Assembly (NCBI RefSeq): GCF_001543325.1
Contig: NZ_CP013355.1
Location: 2,817,001 to 2,881,000 of the forward strand
Direction of reading: 5' to 3'
From: Lutibacter profundi
GTDB lineage: Bacteria > Bacteroidota > Bacteroidia > Flavobacteriales > Flavobacteriaceae
DNA: 64,000 nucleotides
Shown: piece after piece, positions 38,061 to 46,796 of the stretch
Position numbering within the stretch: the stretch's first letter is position 1
Layout: each line of letters starts with the position of its first letter
The notes under the pieces: generated by a model
Database searches by the model: none
What the model was told of the DNA's origin: nothing
Seen by the model: the letters and a program-made list of their open reading frames with translations, nothing else
Position numbers and translations under genes: made by a program

Positions 38061-38912
38061 TTATTGCTTATTTAAAAGAAATTTATCATTTTTTCCTCCG
38101 TGTGGATTGTGACATTCAATACATTTGTTATTTTTAATATCTATATGATATTCCGTTTTTGTAATATCTATAGAATTATGGCAGCTCAAGCATAAATTAT
38201 CTCCAGTATTTATTAAAAGTTTTGGAGCTTTGTTAGTATGCGTTCCATGACACTGGAAACAGTTTCCTGAATCTACAGGACCATGTAAAAATTGGTATTC
38301 TTTTTTATAATTGTCGTGGCATTTGTAACAGCTCTCAGGCTGAAGACTCATTCTATTATTTCCTCCATGTGGGTTGTGACATTCAATACAACTTGTTTTT
38401 TTAATATCCTTATGTATTATGTTTTCTGAAACTTGTTTTGAATTATGACAACTAAGACAGAGTTTTTTATCAGATTCTACCAACAAATTTTTTAATTTTG
38501 ATTGGTGTGGCGCATGGCACTGTATGCAATCATTTGAGGCAACAGGCCCGTGTAAAATCTCAAATTTCTGACTAAAATCTGTATGGCATTGATTGCATAA
38601 CTCTGGTATAGGAAGTTTAGTTTTTCCCATATCATCTCTGTTGTGACAACTAGCACAATCTCTCTCTCTGTACGGAGGGTGAAGATTGAATTCACTTTTT
38701 TTAACAATTGACACCAAAGTTTTTTTAGTATCAATATCAATGGTTTGTAAGGAATCGTTAATAGTAGTAAATTCAGTTTTATAAGGTGAAGGAACTCCAT
38801 CAAACAAAAAAGATTTAACGCCATAACTTAATTCGGGAGAACAAGTCCAAAAGAATGAAATAGCTACTATAAATAATAGATAATTAATAAATTTGTATTT
38901 GCCTAAATTCAT
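38061..38912 (-). CDS. Nine-haem lipoprotein cytochrome c
   Basis: 283 residues. Lipobox FFWTC at residues 20-24. Nine CxxCH motifs (CASCH, CNQCH, CIQCH, CLSCH, CIECH, CYKCH, CFQCH, CLSCH, CIECH), arranged as near-repeats of ~60 residues with CxECHNPHGG. The segment KSFLFDGVPSP after the signal is typical of anchored multihaem cytochromes. No catalytic CxxCK. Immediately upstream of the barrel (7-bp gap), it is the candidate outer-membrane lipoprotein partner. Orientation, surface or periplasmic, cannot be told. Confidence 0.9.
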   Translation of the reverse strand: MNLGKYKFINYLLFIVAISFFWTCSPELSYGVKSFLFDGVPSPYKTEFTTINDSLQTIDIDTKKTLVSIVKKSEFNLHPPYRERDCASCHNRDDMGKTKLPIPELCNQCHTDFSQKFEILHGPVASNDCIQCHAPHQSKLKNLLVESDKKLCLSCHNSKQVSENIIHKDIKKTSCIECHNPHGGNNRMSLQPESCYKCHDNYKKEYQFLHGPVDSGNCFQCHGTHTNKAPKLLINTGDNLCLSCHNSIDITKTEYHIDIKNNKCIECHNPHGGKNDKFLLNKQ

Positions 38913-39014
38913 ACTTTTTTAGTCTGAAATAATTAAAAATTCAGTATTGAAAATTATTGAATCATCTAAAATAATTATCAGTTTTTCAACTTTTAATGGG
39001 ATATATTAGACTTA

Positions 39015-40088
39015 TTACTCTTTCTTTTTGGGTGTTATACGACCATAAATACTCACTTTATCTGGCCCATATTGGTTTGCAACAAAAATTAAATATTTTA
39101 AATCAAATTTCTGGTCAACATATTTTTCAAAATATTTTAAATTATCATAATCAATCATAACTTTTGTTGGTAGCCACATATCTCCTTTGGATTTGTAATG
39201 GCCTCCAAAAAAGAGTAATAACTCTCCTTTCTTGTTAAAAATTTGCACATTCTCAAAGCTCGCATCTACAACATATATATTTTCTTCTTTATCTACGGCA
39301 ATGCCTTTAGGGCGAACTAAATCACCAATATTTTTTCCGTATTTAGAAATTGTTTTTAAATACACTCCTTTAAGAGTAAAAATTTTAATATCACCACTAC
39401 CCATATCACTTACAAAAACCTTATTATTTGTTATAGTTAGGTTGGCAGGTTTGTATAAATAATTAGCATCTCCACTTTCTGATTTTGGGAAATAGTACTC
39501 AAATTTGTATGTTTCTTTGTTGTAAACGTTTATTCTGTTGTTGCCAGAGTCTGCAACAAATATATTTTGGCTATTTACAAACACATCGGAGGGTTTTATG
39601 TTTTTATCTTTTCCGAATGAAGTTATATAGGTTCCATCACCATCGAAAACAAAGACTTTTTGTAGTGCAATATCTGTAATATATAGTTTGTTATTTTTAT
39701 CAACGTAGCAGTTGAGAGGCAGTTTTAACCGATATTGACCTTCGGGAATAAAATAATTAAATTTATTTGTCTCAAAATCAATAATTTCTAGTCCTCCACC
39801 TAAAGAAACATCACAAATATATAATTTTCCATTACGCATAAATAAACCATAAGGTTTATAAATTGGGAGGGTTTGATTTTCACCAACAATAGATTTAGTA
39901 AAAGCAGATTGTTTTTTTGCAATATCTAATGAGCTACTAATACTTGTTAAATATTGAATTCTAGGAGTTGCAGGTGCCGCCGGATATGTTACTTTTTTTG
40001 CAGTACTAGCTTTATTAATATGTGGAGAACACGAGTTGAAAATAAGTGTTATACTTAAAAGATAAAAAAAATATATTTTGAAGTCCAT
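39015..40088 (-). CDS. NHL-repeat beta-propeller lipoprotein
   Basis: 357 residues. Lipobox IFNSC followed by SPHINK. At least five NHL-type repeats, for example PYGLFMRNGKLYICDV, PSDVFVNSQNIFVADSGN and PKGIAVDKEENIYVVDAS. It is probably a scaffold or binding protein for the cytochromes. First gene of the propeller / 9-haem / barrel / 11-haem operon, with its own activator dyad at 40165. Confidence 0.85.
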   Translation of the reverse strand: MDFKIYFFYLLSITLIFNSCSPHINKASTAKKVTYPAAPATPRIQYLTSISSSLDIAKKQSAFTKSIVGENQTLPIYKPYGLFMRNGKLYICDVSLGGGLEIIDFETNKFNYFIPEGQYRLKLPLNCYVDKNNKLYITDIALQKVFVFDGDGTYITSFGKDKNIKPSDVFVNSQNIFVADSGNNRINVYNKETYKFEYYFPKSESGDANYLYKPANLTITNNKVFVSDMGSGDIKIFTLKGVYLKTISKYGKNIGDLVRPKGIAVDKEENIYVVDASFENVQIFNKKGELLLFFGGHYKSKGDMWLPTKVMIDYDNLKYFEKYVDQKFDLKYLIFVANQYGPDKVSIYGRITPKKKE

Positions 40089-40133
40089 TTTTTAATTAGT
40101 TTTATATATTATTCTAATAGCAGTGTTTCTAGG

Positions 40134-40176
40134 TGAATTTAGGTATAATAATGGTGTTATACTATGATTAAAATCA
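40134..40176 (-). promoter_or_regulatory. Promoter of the propeller-barrel operon with activator dyad
   Basis: Dyad TGATTAAAATCA at 40165-40176. At exactly 33 bp centre-to-centre lies TAAATTCA on the minus strand (40134-40141), with two mismatches to TAnnTTTG. The predicted start near 40130 leaves a ~42-nt leader. The rest of the 40089-40347 gap shows nothing else convincing. Confidence 0.65.
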
Positions 40177-40347
40177 GTTTTTAGGTATGAGTAAAAGGAG
40201 TGTGTAGAGTTTAATTTTTAAATAATATTTCAATAGAAATAACATTGTTAACATTATTTTTTGAGAGGTTTTTGAAAATTAATTACAATAAATAGAGGGC
40301 TAATTACAGCCCCCTATTTGTTTACTTAAAATTTTAGATTGTAGATT

Positions 40348-40965
40348 CTATTTGTTATGGCAAGTTAAACAAAGTGCACTACTTGCATTTGATTTAACCA
40401 ATAATTTTGCGACACCAGAGCCATTGTGGACGTCATGGCAAGAAGAACATTGTACTTTTCCTGCAAGTAATAAATCTGCATTAATAGTACCCCCAACTCC
40501 TGAACTAGTAGTAATAGGATCAAACAATCCGCCATCTGTTGTGGCTAATGCAGCATCATACGTAAATGAAACAGGATGTTCACTACTTAAGTCTGTTCCT
40601 ACAAGATCATTTCCGCTAATGAATTTTGTACCACCTGTTTGTCCACCAAAGTTATCCATAGCAACTGTACCGTCATGGCAACTCAAGCATAATTTTGAAG
40701 AACCATCTGGTTGACCAGTAGTTGCATCAAGCGATGCACTGGTATACAATGTAAAAGTAGTTGTAGTTACTTCGTGGTTCCATAATGGAGCGGTTAAACC
40801 TGTTACAGCACCGTGAGGAGTATGACATACTACACAAACTTCCCCTCCAGGATTCCATGTTTTTCCTGAGAAATCATGTGCAGATCCAGCAATGTTTTGT
40901 CCAAAACTTACAATACTCATAAATAAGGACAAACCTAACGTTAACAATATTTTTGTTGTTTTCAT
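40348..40965 (-). CDS. Tetrahaem cytochrome c
   Basis: 205 residues. A signal peptide ends near IVSFGQNIAG. Four CxxCH motifs (CVVCH, CLSCH, CSSCH, CLTCH). It is the stand-alone form of a module also seen in the genes at 34028 and 41207: CHTPHG, PLWNHE, GQPDGSSKLCLSCHDGT, SSEHPVSFTYDAAL, CSSCHDVH. Single-gene unit with its own promoter carrying both dyad types. Probably a periplasmic electron shuttle. Confidence 0.9.
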   Translation of the reverse strand: MKTTKILLTLGLSLFMSIVSFGQNIAGSAHDFSGKTWNPGGEVCVVCHTPHGAVTGLTAPLWNHEVTTTTFTLYTSASLDATTGQPDGSSKLCLSCHDGTVAMDNFGGQTGGTKFISGNDLVGTDLSSEHPVSFTYDAALATTDGGLFDPITTSSGVGGTINADLLLAGKVQCSSCHDVHNGSGVAKLLVKSNASSALCLTCHNK

Positions 40966-41014
40966 AATAATAGTTTTAATATATTTTAGTAAAAATTATG
41001 TTTAATATCTAGAA

Positions 41015-41078
41015 CAAATTTAAGGGTAATAATGAGTAAAAAAGATGATTTTTATCACATTATGTAACATTAGTTACA
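41015..41078 (-). promoter_or_regulatory. Tetrahaem cytochrome promoter with two dyads
   Basis: Perfect -7 box TAAATTTG on the minus strand (41015-41022). Activator dyad TGATTTTTATCA at 41046-41057, centres 33 bp apart. A second palindrome, TGTAACATTAGTTACA (6-bp arms), at 41063-41078 lies 19 bp further upstream. The leader is about 46 nt. Confidence 0.8.
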
Positions 41079-41206
41079 GTTTTATTTATTTTTTTTACTT
41101 AAAAAGTATCGTCATGTTAATTCAAACTTATTTAAGTTACTTAAAATATAGAAGCTAAAAGGTTTTTGCTTATTTTAAAATAAATAATGAGAAATATTCT
41201 ATAATA

Positions 41207-42886
41207 TTAATATGATTCAGGTCTATGATTTTCACCATGACATCTTAAATAGCAACGACCTCTATTTGTTCCAGTATCTTCATATTTTAACCTACCATTA
41301 CTAGATGGTGTTACTACATCTGTCCTAAAATTGATAAGGTTAGAGTTATTGGTGCTATTACCCTGTGTACTACTAATACCATGTGCATCATGACATACAC
41401 TACAAGGCGTGTTCTCCTCAACAATATGTAACCTATGCTCTTTAAAAGTATTTATATCATTTATAATATTATTTCTGTTGTGACAACTATAACAAAGCGC
41501 ATACGCTTGAGCAGACTCTACAGTGTAGTCTGCAGTTTCATATTGTAATTTTAAAATTTGAGGATATATTGAACCGTGTGGTCCTGCAGGGCCATTTGAA
41601 TTGTTGCTAGCATGACAGCTAGTACAGTACAATACGGTACTTGCAGTATTAGGAGAGATAAGGTTACTTGTTATCTCCGAGTTGTTTCTAGGACCTGCAA
41701 TGGGGTGGAAAGAAGGATTTGAAGGTTCAAATTCTAATCTAACATTGTTTTGAACAATTAGCCTAGGAAGTGATGGTGATGGTGACCAAGAGTTACCGGC
41801 ATGACATTTGTAGCATATCTCATAGGTGTTTGTAGCTGGATTTACAGGGTTTCCCGCTTGATTAATACCACTTACACCTTTGTTGAAACCATTTACAGAA
41901 GGGGCAGTTGCAATAGTTGAATTTGAAGCGTGAGGATTATGGCAATCTTGACATTCTACATGTTTAGTTGTTACAGAAGTTGATTCTGTAGGGTCATGAA
42001 CTATTGAGTAATTATAGACATCGTGTTTATAAGTTTTAGAAAGTTCAGCCTGTATGTTTTTGTTAGCAATATTTCCGTTATGGCAATCAAGACAATTATT
42101 TTCTTCGAGGTTTGATTTTAGTAATCGTAGCTTACCATCTGCATTGTGAGGATTGTGACAATTAGCACATGCGTTTTGAGAAACCGTAGCGTAAGCTGAC
42201 TCTAGATGAGCCCAAGGATTAGTTCCAGATCCATTCCAAGTTTTAGTAGAAGTTTTATGAGTACTATTATTCCAATAAGTTCGGTCGTGACACAGAAAAC
42301 ACAAATCAGAAAATTCAATAGAAGCTCTAAGGAATTTAGGATTGATTTCTTTATGTGGGTCATGGCAAGATGTACATTGTAATTTAGAGTTATAATCAAG
42401 TATTGCCATGGAATTTAAAGGAGGTGTTTTCAGCTGTCCATCTACTGCCGCTAATGCTGCATCGTAGGTAAAAGAAATAGGGTGGTCGTTAGATAAATCA
42501 GTAGTAAGGTTACTTTTTGAAGGCATTACACCAGTCATATCTATAGGGGTGGTTCTGCTAATAACTTCACCTAAAGCAATTGTTCCATCATGACAAGAAA
42601 GACAAAGAATTGAACTTCCGTCAGGCTGTCCGGGTACAGCATCTAAAGTAGAACTATTGTATAAGATGTAGGTTGTTCCAGAGCTATTTTTATTCCATAG
42701 AGGAGCTCTTGGGCTACTGTTATGTGGTGTGTGACAAAAAATACAAATTTCAGACTCTGATGTAGCTTTTATTGTTCCAGTACTACTAACAGATAAATTG
42801 TGTTTGGTAGTTATTATAGATTGTGCATTTAAAAATGCATAAAAACTGAATAAAATGTATAATATTAAAATAGAAATATTTTTCAT
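41207..42886 (-). CDS. Large multihaem cytochrome c (11 CxxCH plus one CX3CH)
   Basis: 559 residues. A signal peptide ends near FLNAQSII. The N-terminal ~190 residues are the tetrahaem-type module (CIFCHTPH, PLWNKN, CLSCHDGT, HPISFTYDAAL, CTSCHDPH). Further motifs are CFLCH, CANCH, CLDCH, CQDCH, CYKCH, CTSCH, CYSCH and CSVCH. The chain ends GRCYLRCHGENHRPESY, where a CX3CH could bind a twelfth haem. No CxxCK. Cotranscribed 2 bp behind the split propeller gene. Perhaps secreted. Confidence 0.9.
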   Translation of the reverse strand: MKNISILILYILFSFYAFLNAQSIITTKHNLSVSSTGTIKATSESEICIFCHTPHNSSPRAPLWNKNSSGTTYILYNSSTLDAVPGQPDGSSILCLSCHDGTIALGEVISRTTPIDMTGVMPSKSNLTTDLSNDHPISFTYDAALAAVDGQLKTPPLNSMAILDYNSKLQCTSCHDPHKEINPKFLRASIEFSDLCFLCHDRTYWNNSTHKTSTKTWNGSGTNPWAHLESAYATVSQNACANCHNPHNADGKLRLLKSNLEENNCLDCHNGNIANKNIQAELSKTYKHDVYNYSIVHDPTESTSVTTKHVECQDCHNPHASNSTIATAPSVNGFNKGVSGINQAGNPVNPATNTYEICYKCHAGNSWSPSPSLPRLIVQNNVRLEFEPSNPSFHPIAGPRNNSEITSNLISPNTASTVLYCTSCHASNNSNGPAGPHGSIYPQILKLQYETADYTVESAQAYALCYSCHNRNNIINDINTFKEHRLHIVEENTPCSVCHDAHGISSTQGNSTNNSNLINFRTDVVTPSSNGRLKYEDTGTNRGRCYLRCHGENHRPESY

Positions 42887-42888
42887 TT

Positions 42889-43901
42889 TTATCTTTTAAG
42901 GAGTTTAAATATTTGAATTCTAGAGTTGTAGCTGTCAGTAATATAAATAAAATCTTTATTGTCTATATATATACCTGATGGCATCCAAAATTCACCTTGT
43001 TTTCTACCTTGTTTGCCAAACTGGTATAAAAAATTACCTGAAATATCAAAAACCTGTACTGTATGGAATAAGGCGTCACTAATATAAATATTTCCATGTG
43101 AATCTGTTGCAATGCCTTTTGGTCGCGAAAAATAACCAGTAGCATTTCCAACTTCACCAAAAACGGAAATTACTTTACCATTTTTATCAAATACCTGAAC
43201 TCTAAAATTCATGGCATCAATAATATAGGCGTTACCAAGTTGATCAATCCAAATTGATGTAGGGAAATTAAATTCTCCCGGTTTGGTACCTCTTTTACCT
43301 ATTGTTTTAATTAATTTACCTTGCTCATTTAGTATTGAAATTTTATGAGCTTTAGTTTCAATAACCCAAATTTTATTTGAAACCTTAGAGTAAGCTATTC
43401 CTGTTGGCTGTTCAAGTAAGAGAGAATCGTTAAAGATAGTTAATGTTTTCTGCTTCTCATTCATACGATATATGTTGTTTAAGCGAGAATCAGTAAAAAG
43501 TATTTCATTTGAAGGAAGTTTGCATAAACTCACTAAAGAAGGAAATTTTTCTTTTTCTTTTTTAATATTTTAGGAACTCTTAATTTATTGTCATTTATAT
43601 TGAAAATGGTACCAGTTCCTTGATCTAAAATTATAAAGCTTGTAGAATCTAAAGCAATAATAGCAAGTGGCTTTGTAATTTTAGGAATGTTTTTTCTTCC
43701 AAATAAAAAAGTAAAAAGCCAATTTTTTTTTGAAGAGTCCTTCTTATTAGTTGCTTTTGGAAATTGGCTAACCCATTTAACTTGATACCTTTCTGTTGTG
43801 TTGTTTTTTATTGAAGTTATTTTTTGTGCATTACTTTGAAAATAAAGGATAAATAAAATAAAACTTATTACAAATTTAATATTTCTAACACGGGGGTTCA
43901 T
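42889..43901 (-). pseudogene. NHL-repeat propeller gene split by a -1 shift in a poly-A tract
   Basis: Frame 1 runs from ATG 43901 (signal peptide ending QSNAQK) to TAG at 43533. Frame 2 carries the propeller repeats (PTGIAYSKVSNKIWVIETK, PTSIWIDQLGNAYIIDA, PKGIATDSHGNIYISDA) to 42889. Before the stop, frame 1 reads A AAA AAG (43557-43563), a classical slippery heptamer. A -1 slip there gives a continuous ~337-residue protein like that at 39015. A GTG overlapping the stop (TAGTG) could instead restart frame 2. It may be a recoded gene, a broken gene or a sequencing error. Confidence 0.75.
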
Positions 43902-43923
43902 AATTATAATATTTATAAAATAA

Positions 43924-43992
43924 AGTAACTATTGTTACACAGCATCTCACAAATTTATAGATTAATATTTTATTAAGAAGTGATTTATATCA
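43924..43992 (-). promoter_or_regulatory. Promoter of the split propeller / 12-haem operon
   Basis: Perfect -7 box TAAATTTG (minus, 43950-43957). Activator dyad TGATTTATATCA at 43981-43992, centres 33 bp apart. The palindrome GTAAC-TATT-GTTAC (43925-43938) lies just downstream of the predicted start near 43946, a place suited to repression. Confidence 0.8.
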
Positions 43993-44030
43993 TGTTTTTG
44001 GATGAGATAGTAGTTGTTGATATTACATAT

Positions 44031-44170
44031 AAAAAGAGGCTGTCTGAAAAGCAATTATACTTGTCATTTTGAACAAAGTGAAAAATCTCAACATCTTGAT
44101 ATATAAGTGTTTAATTTCAAGGAGATTCTTCATTTACATTCAGAATGACACTTTTTAGACAGCCTCTTTA
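44031..44170. repeat. Nested palindromic repeat, copy 2
   Basis: Core 44036-44166 matches copy 1 (29015-29145) at 128 of 131 positions. Outer arms GAGGCTGTCTGAAAAG and CTTTTTAGACAGCCTC; inner arms begin TGTCATTTTGA and end AGAATGACA. It separates the NrfCD/cytochrome operon end (44198) from the next promoter (43992) and probably ends the upstream transcript. Confidence 0.9.
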
Positions 44171-44197
44171 AGATAAATATTTATTTAAAATATTTAA

Positions 44198-44596
44198 TTA
44201 CTCGGCTAAAGTTCTCATATAGTTAATAATTAACCATCTATCTTCATCGTCTGGCAATTTTTTAGTAAACTCGGGCATATCATCTCTACCAATAGTTGTT
44301 TTATAGAATAAAGCACCATCACTTTGTGCTTGGAATTCTTCAGAAGAAAAATCTCCTAATTCACCATCAAGATCCTCAGCTTTTGGCCCATCTCCATAAC
44401 CTTCGACACCATGGCAAGATTTACAATGCTTGTTATATAATGATTTTCCAATTGCTGTATCTGTACCTGCATCAACAGGATTTTTCATTGTCTCGTATTT
44501 TTCAGGAACTTTCCATTCTTCTTGCGTTAATGATGTAAAAGAGTATAATACAAATGTTACAACTCCAATAATTGTTAAAATTTTTACTGTTTTCAT
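44198..44596 (-). CDS. Class I monohaem cytochrome c
   Basis: 132 residues. An N-terminal signal or anchor (IIGVVTFVLYSFTS) precedes a single haem motif CKSCHG near residue 60, with the distal methionine probably in GRDDMPEF near residue 106. Typical small electron carrier. It lies last in the Tat / 4Fe-4S / NrfD / Ig-like operon and is the natural link from the quinol module to the multihaem proteins. Confidence 0.92.
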   Translation of the reverse strand: MKTVKILTIIGVVTFVLYSFTSLTQEEWKVPEKYETMKNPVDAGTDTAIGKSLYNKHCKSCHGVEGYGDGPKAEDLDGELGDFSSEEFQAQSDGALFYKTTIGRDDMPEFTKKLPDDEDRWLIINYMRTLAE

Positions 44597-44600
44597 GTTT

Positions 44601-45478
44601 TTAGATTTTAGATTTAGAAATTTTAAATAGATTAGTTATTAAATATATAATTAAACCCCATATTCCAAATATTAATAAATTGGGAAATATAAGTAAGAAT
44701 AAAGGTGTTTTATTTCTAGGTGACCACATTGTTCTTTCGTTAAAAGTTGATTCATCAACTATTGGTACTCCAATTGGCGCATTAACAATTGCCTTTACGG
44801 TTCCAAAATCATCACTTTCATTAAGAACTACTTCAATAGCTATATTCCCATCCATACCAGGAATTCCATTATCAATAGGTATAAAGATGGCGCCATTTTC
44901 ATTGGTATAGTTAAATTCATTTCCAATTTTTAAAGGTTTAAATAACCTTTGTACTTGAATATTTAATGATTCACCTGTTATAGGAGTGTTTGTAGCTGTA
45001 TTTATTAGAGTTGCTGATATGTAATTGACACTATCTTTTGTAATAAGTTTGGCTCTAATGTCAACATCTTTAAAAACAATATTTTTTTTAGCTTTCTTAA
45101 AAGTATCATTTCCTTTAAACGATATTAGAAGGTTATACGTACCTGTTGAATCTGGTTTAATAGCATTCAAGCTTTTAAATATAAACTTACTTTCACCATC
45201 AATATTGGTAGTGGTTTCTCCAACTTTAATTTTTTGTTATGTACCTTGTTGTAAATAGTTAGATTAATGTTTGAAACTTTAATATTTTTTCTTTTAACTC
45301 TAGCAGTTACTTTAATGTTTAAATAGATTTCTCCATCCATTATCTTTATATACTGAGCCTTTAATCTGACTTTTACTTTTTTTACTTTTTGAGCATATAC
45401 ATCTTGTGAACCAGTAGAAAGTAGTAACATACTTAAAATAGCAAGAAAAATAAAGCGAAATTTTAATTGATTTTTCAT
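44601..45478 (-). pseudogene. Ig/transthyretin-like membrane-anchored protein, frameshifted
   Basis: Frame 1 from ATG 45478 has a signal peptide (ending DVYAQKVKK) and ~50 residues of beta-rich sequence. The natural continuation (VGETTTNIDGESKF, FKSLNAIKPDSTGTYNL) is in another frame and runs to 44601, ending in a C-terminal membrane helix (LLIFPNLLIFGIWGLIIYL). One base is missing in the A6 run at 45230-45235 (minus strand). Restored length is ~291 residues. Its start overlaps the stop of nrfD by one base. Function unknown; perhaps an assembly scaffold for the quinol module. Confidence 0.7.
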
Positions 45479-46794
45479 TATTCAGCGTTTTTAGTATTTT
45501 TTAATAATTCTTCTTGCTCATCAGCTGTTCTTTGAATAGGTATTATAGGTAAATAGCGTACCAATAGTGTAATTATTAATAGTGCCATTGCCAATGTTGC
45601 AATAGTAATTAGCCATTCGTGTATACTTGGAAAATAATGGTGCCAAGATTCGGGCACACCTTGTATAGGTAAAAATGGATGTAATAAGGTTGGCGTAACA
45701 ATAAGATACCGTTTCCACCAAGAAGCAATAACTACAACTAAACCAATTATAAACATTGGAAGTGGTTTTCTTCCTTTTTTAAATAATAAAACTATAATAG
45801 GTATTATTAAACCACCTATAATTACAAACCAAAACAAAGGCGCATACTGTCCAGAAATTAGAGTGTTTAAATGTATTTCTTCTTCTTTTGAGGCTGTAAA
45901 TGTGGGTATTAAGTACTCATTGATATTAAAATACAAATAAGTTAAACAAGCCAATACTAAAAATTTTCCAAGCTTGTCAAAGTGATTATCAGTAATAAAA
46001 TGCTCTAATTTATAGGCTCTTCTAACAACGTAAATAACAGTTATAAGTGCACCTACACCAGCAACAAAAGCACCTGAAATAAAATAAGCTCCCATGTTAG
46101 TGCTATCCCAACCAATTCTATAAGTTGTTGAGAATAGCCATGCATCAATAGTTTGTAAAATTAATCCAACAGGTATAATCATTAAAGCAATAATTTGGAT
46201 AGATTTTGTTTGAATTGCTTTTTGAGCTTTACTGCCTGTCCAGTTTAAAGATAGTTTTCCATACCATTTACTTAATTTGGGACTTTTATCTTTAAAATAC
46301 TCTTTAAGTATTTTAAAATCAGGAAGTAATGGAAAGTATAATAATAACAAACTTAAAACAATGTATGTTGGAATTATTATAACATCCCAAGTAATAGGTG
46401 ACTGCAACCTTGCGTGAATGAACAAATTTAGGAGTCTATCAGGTCTGGCCATATCAATCATAATGGTTATTCCTGCCATTACAATTGCAGCCAAAGAAAT
46501 AATTTCAGCAATTCTAACGACTGGAGTTCTCCAATTATTTTTAGTTAATCTTAAAACGGCAACAGTAACTGAACCTACAAAACTTGTAGCTACAAAAAAA
46601 ACAAAATTTGAAATGTAAATTCCCCATAATGTATAATCTCTCATATTAGTTACAACTTGTCCTTTAATAAGTTGATCTATATAAGCAATAATTCCAATAA
46701 TAATAATAACGATTAATGAAATTGTCCAAATAGTACCTAGCTTTCCAAATTTTTTGGGAGCCAAATCATTTAATAGTTTATCGTATTTTTTCAT
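45478..46794 (-). CDS. NrfD/PsrC-family quinol-interacting membrane protein
   Basis: 438 residues with about ten membrane helices, N-terminal charged cytoplasmic stretch, conserved polar residues within helices (DMARPDRLLN, SPITWDVIII, WDSTNMGAYF). Family members exchange electrons and sometimes protons with menaquinol, together with an NrfC/PsrB-like 4Fe-4S partner, which is the gene 2 bp upstream. No haem motifs. No molybdopterin subunit is encoded nearby, so the module probably hands electrons to cytochromes. Confidence 0.88.
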   Translation of the reverse strand: MKKYDKLLNDLAPKKFGKLGTIWTISLIVIIIIGIIAYIDQLIKGQVVTNMRDYTLWGIYISNFVFFVATSFVGSVTVAVLRLTKNNWRTPVVRIAEIISLAAIVMAGITIMIDMARPDRLLNLFIHARLQSPITWDVIIIPTYIVLSLLLLYFPLLPDFKILKEYFKDKSPKLSKWYGKLSLNWTGSKAQKAIQTKSIQIIALMIIPVGLILQTIDAWLFSTTYRIGWDSTNMGAYFISGAFVAGVGALITVIYVVRRAYKLEHFITDNHFDKLGKFLVLACLTYLYFNINEYLIPTFTASKEEEIHLNTLISGQYAPLFWFVIIGGLIIPIIVLLFKKGRKPLPMFIIGLVVVIASWWKRYLIVTPTLLHPFLPIQGVPESWHHYFPSIHEWLITIATLAMALLIITLLVRYLPIIPIQRTADEQEELLKNTKNAE

Positions 46795-46796
46795 AA

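Noticed and set aside
40239-40254. Further GTAAC-type dyad (ATAACATTGTTAAC)
   Set aside because: Two to three mismatches and wrong spacing compared with the other copies.
34028-42886. Nitrite (NrfA), octahaem tetrathionate or hydroxylamine-type reductase
   Set aside because: No CxxCK active-site motif or matching architecture in any of the cytochromes; only CxxCH and one CX3CH were found.
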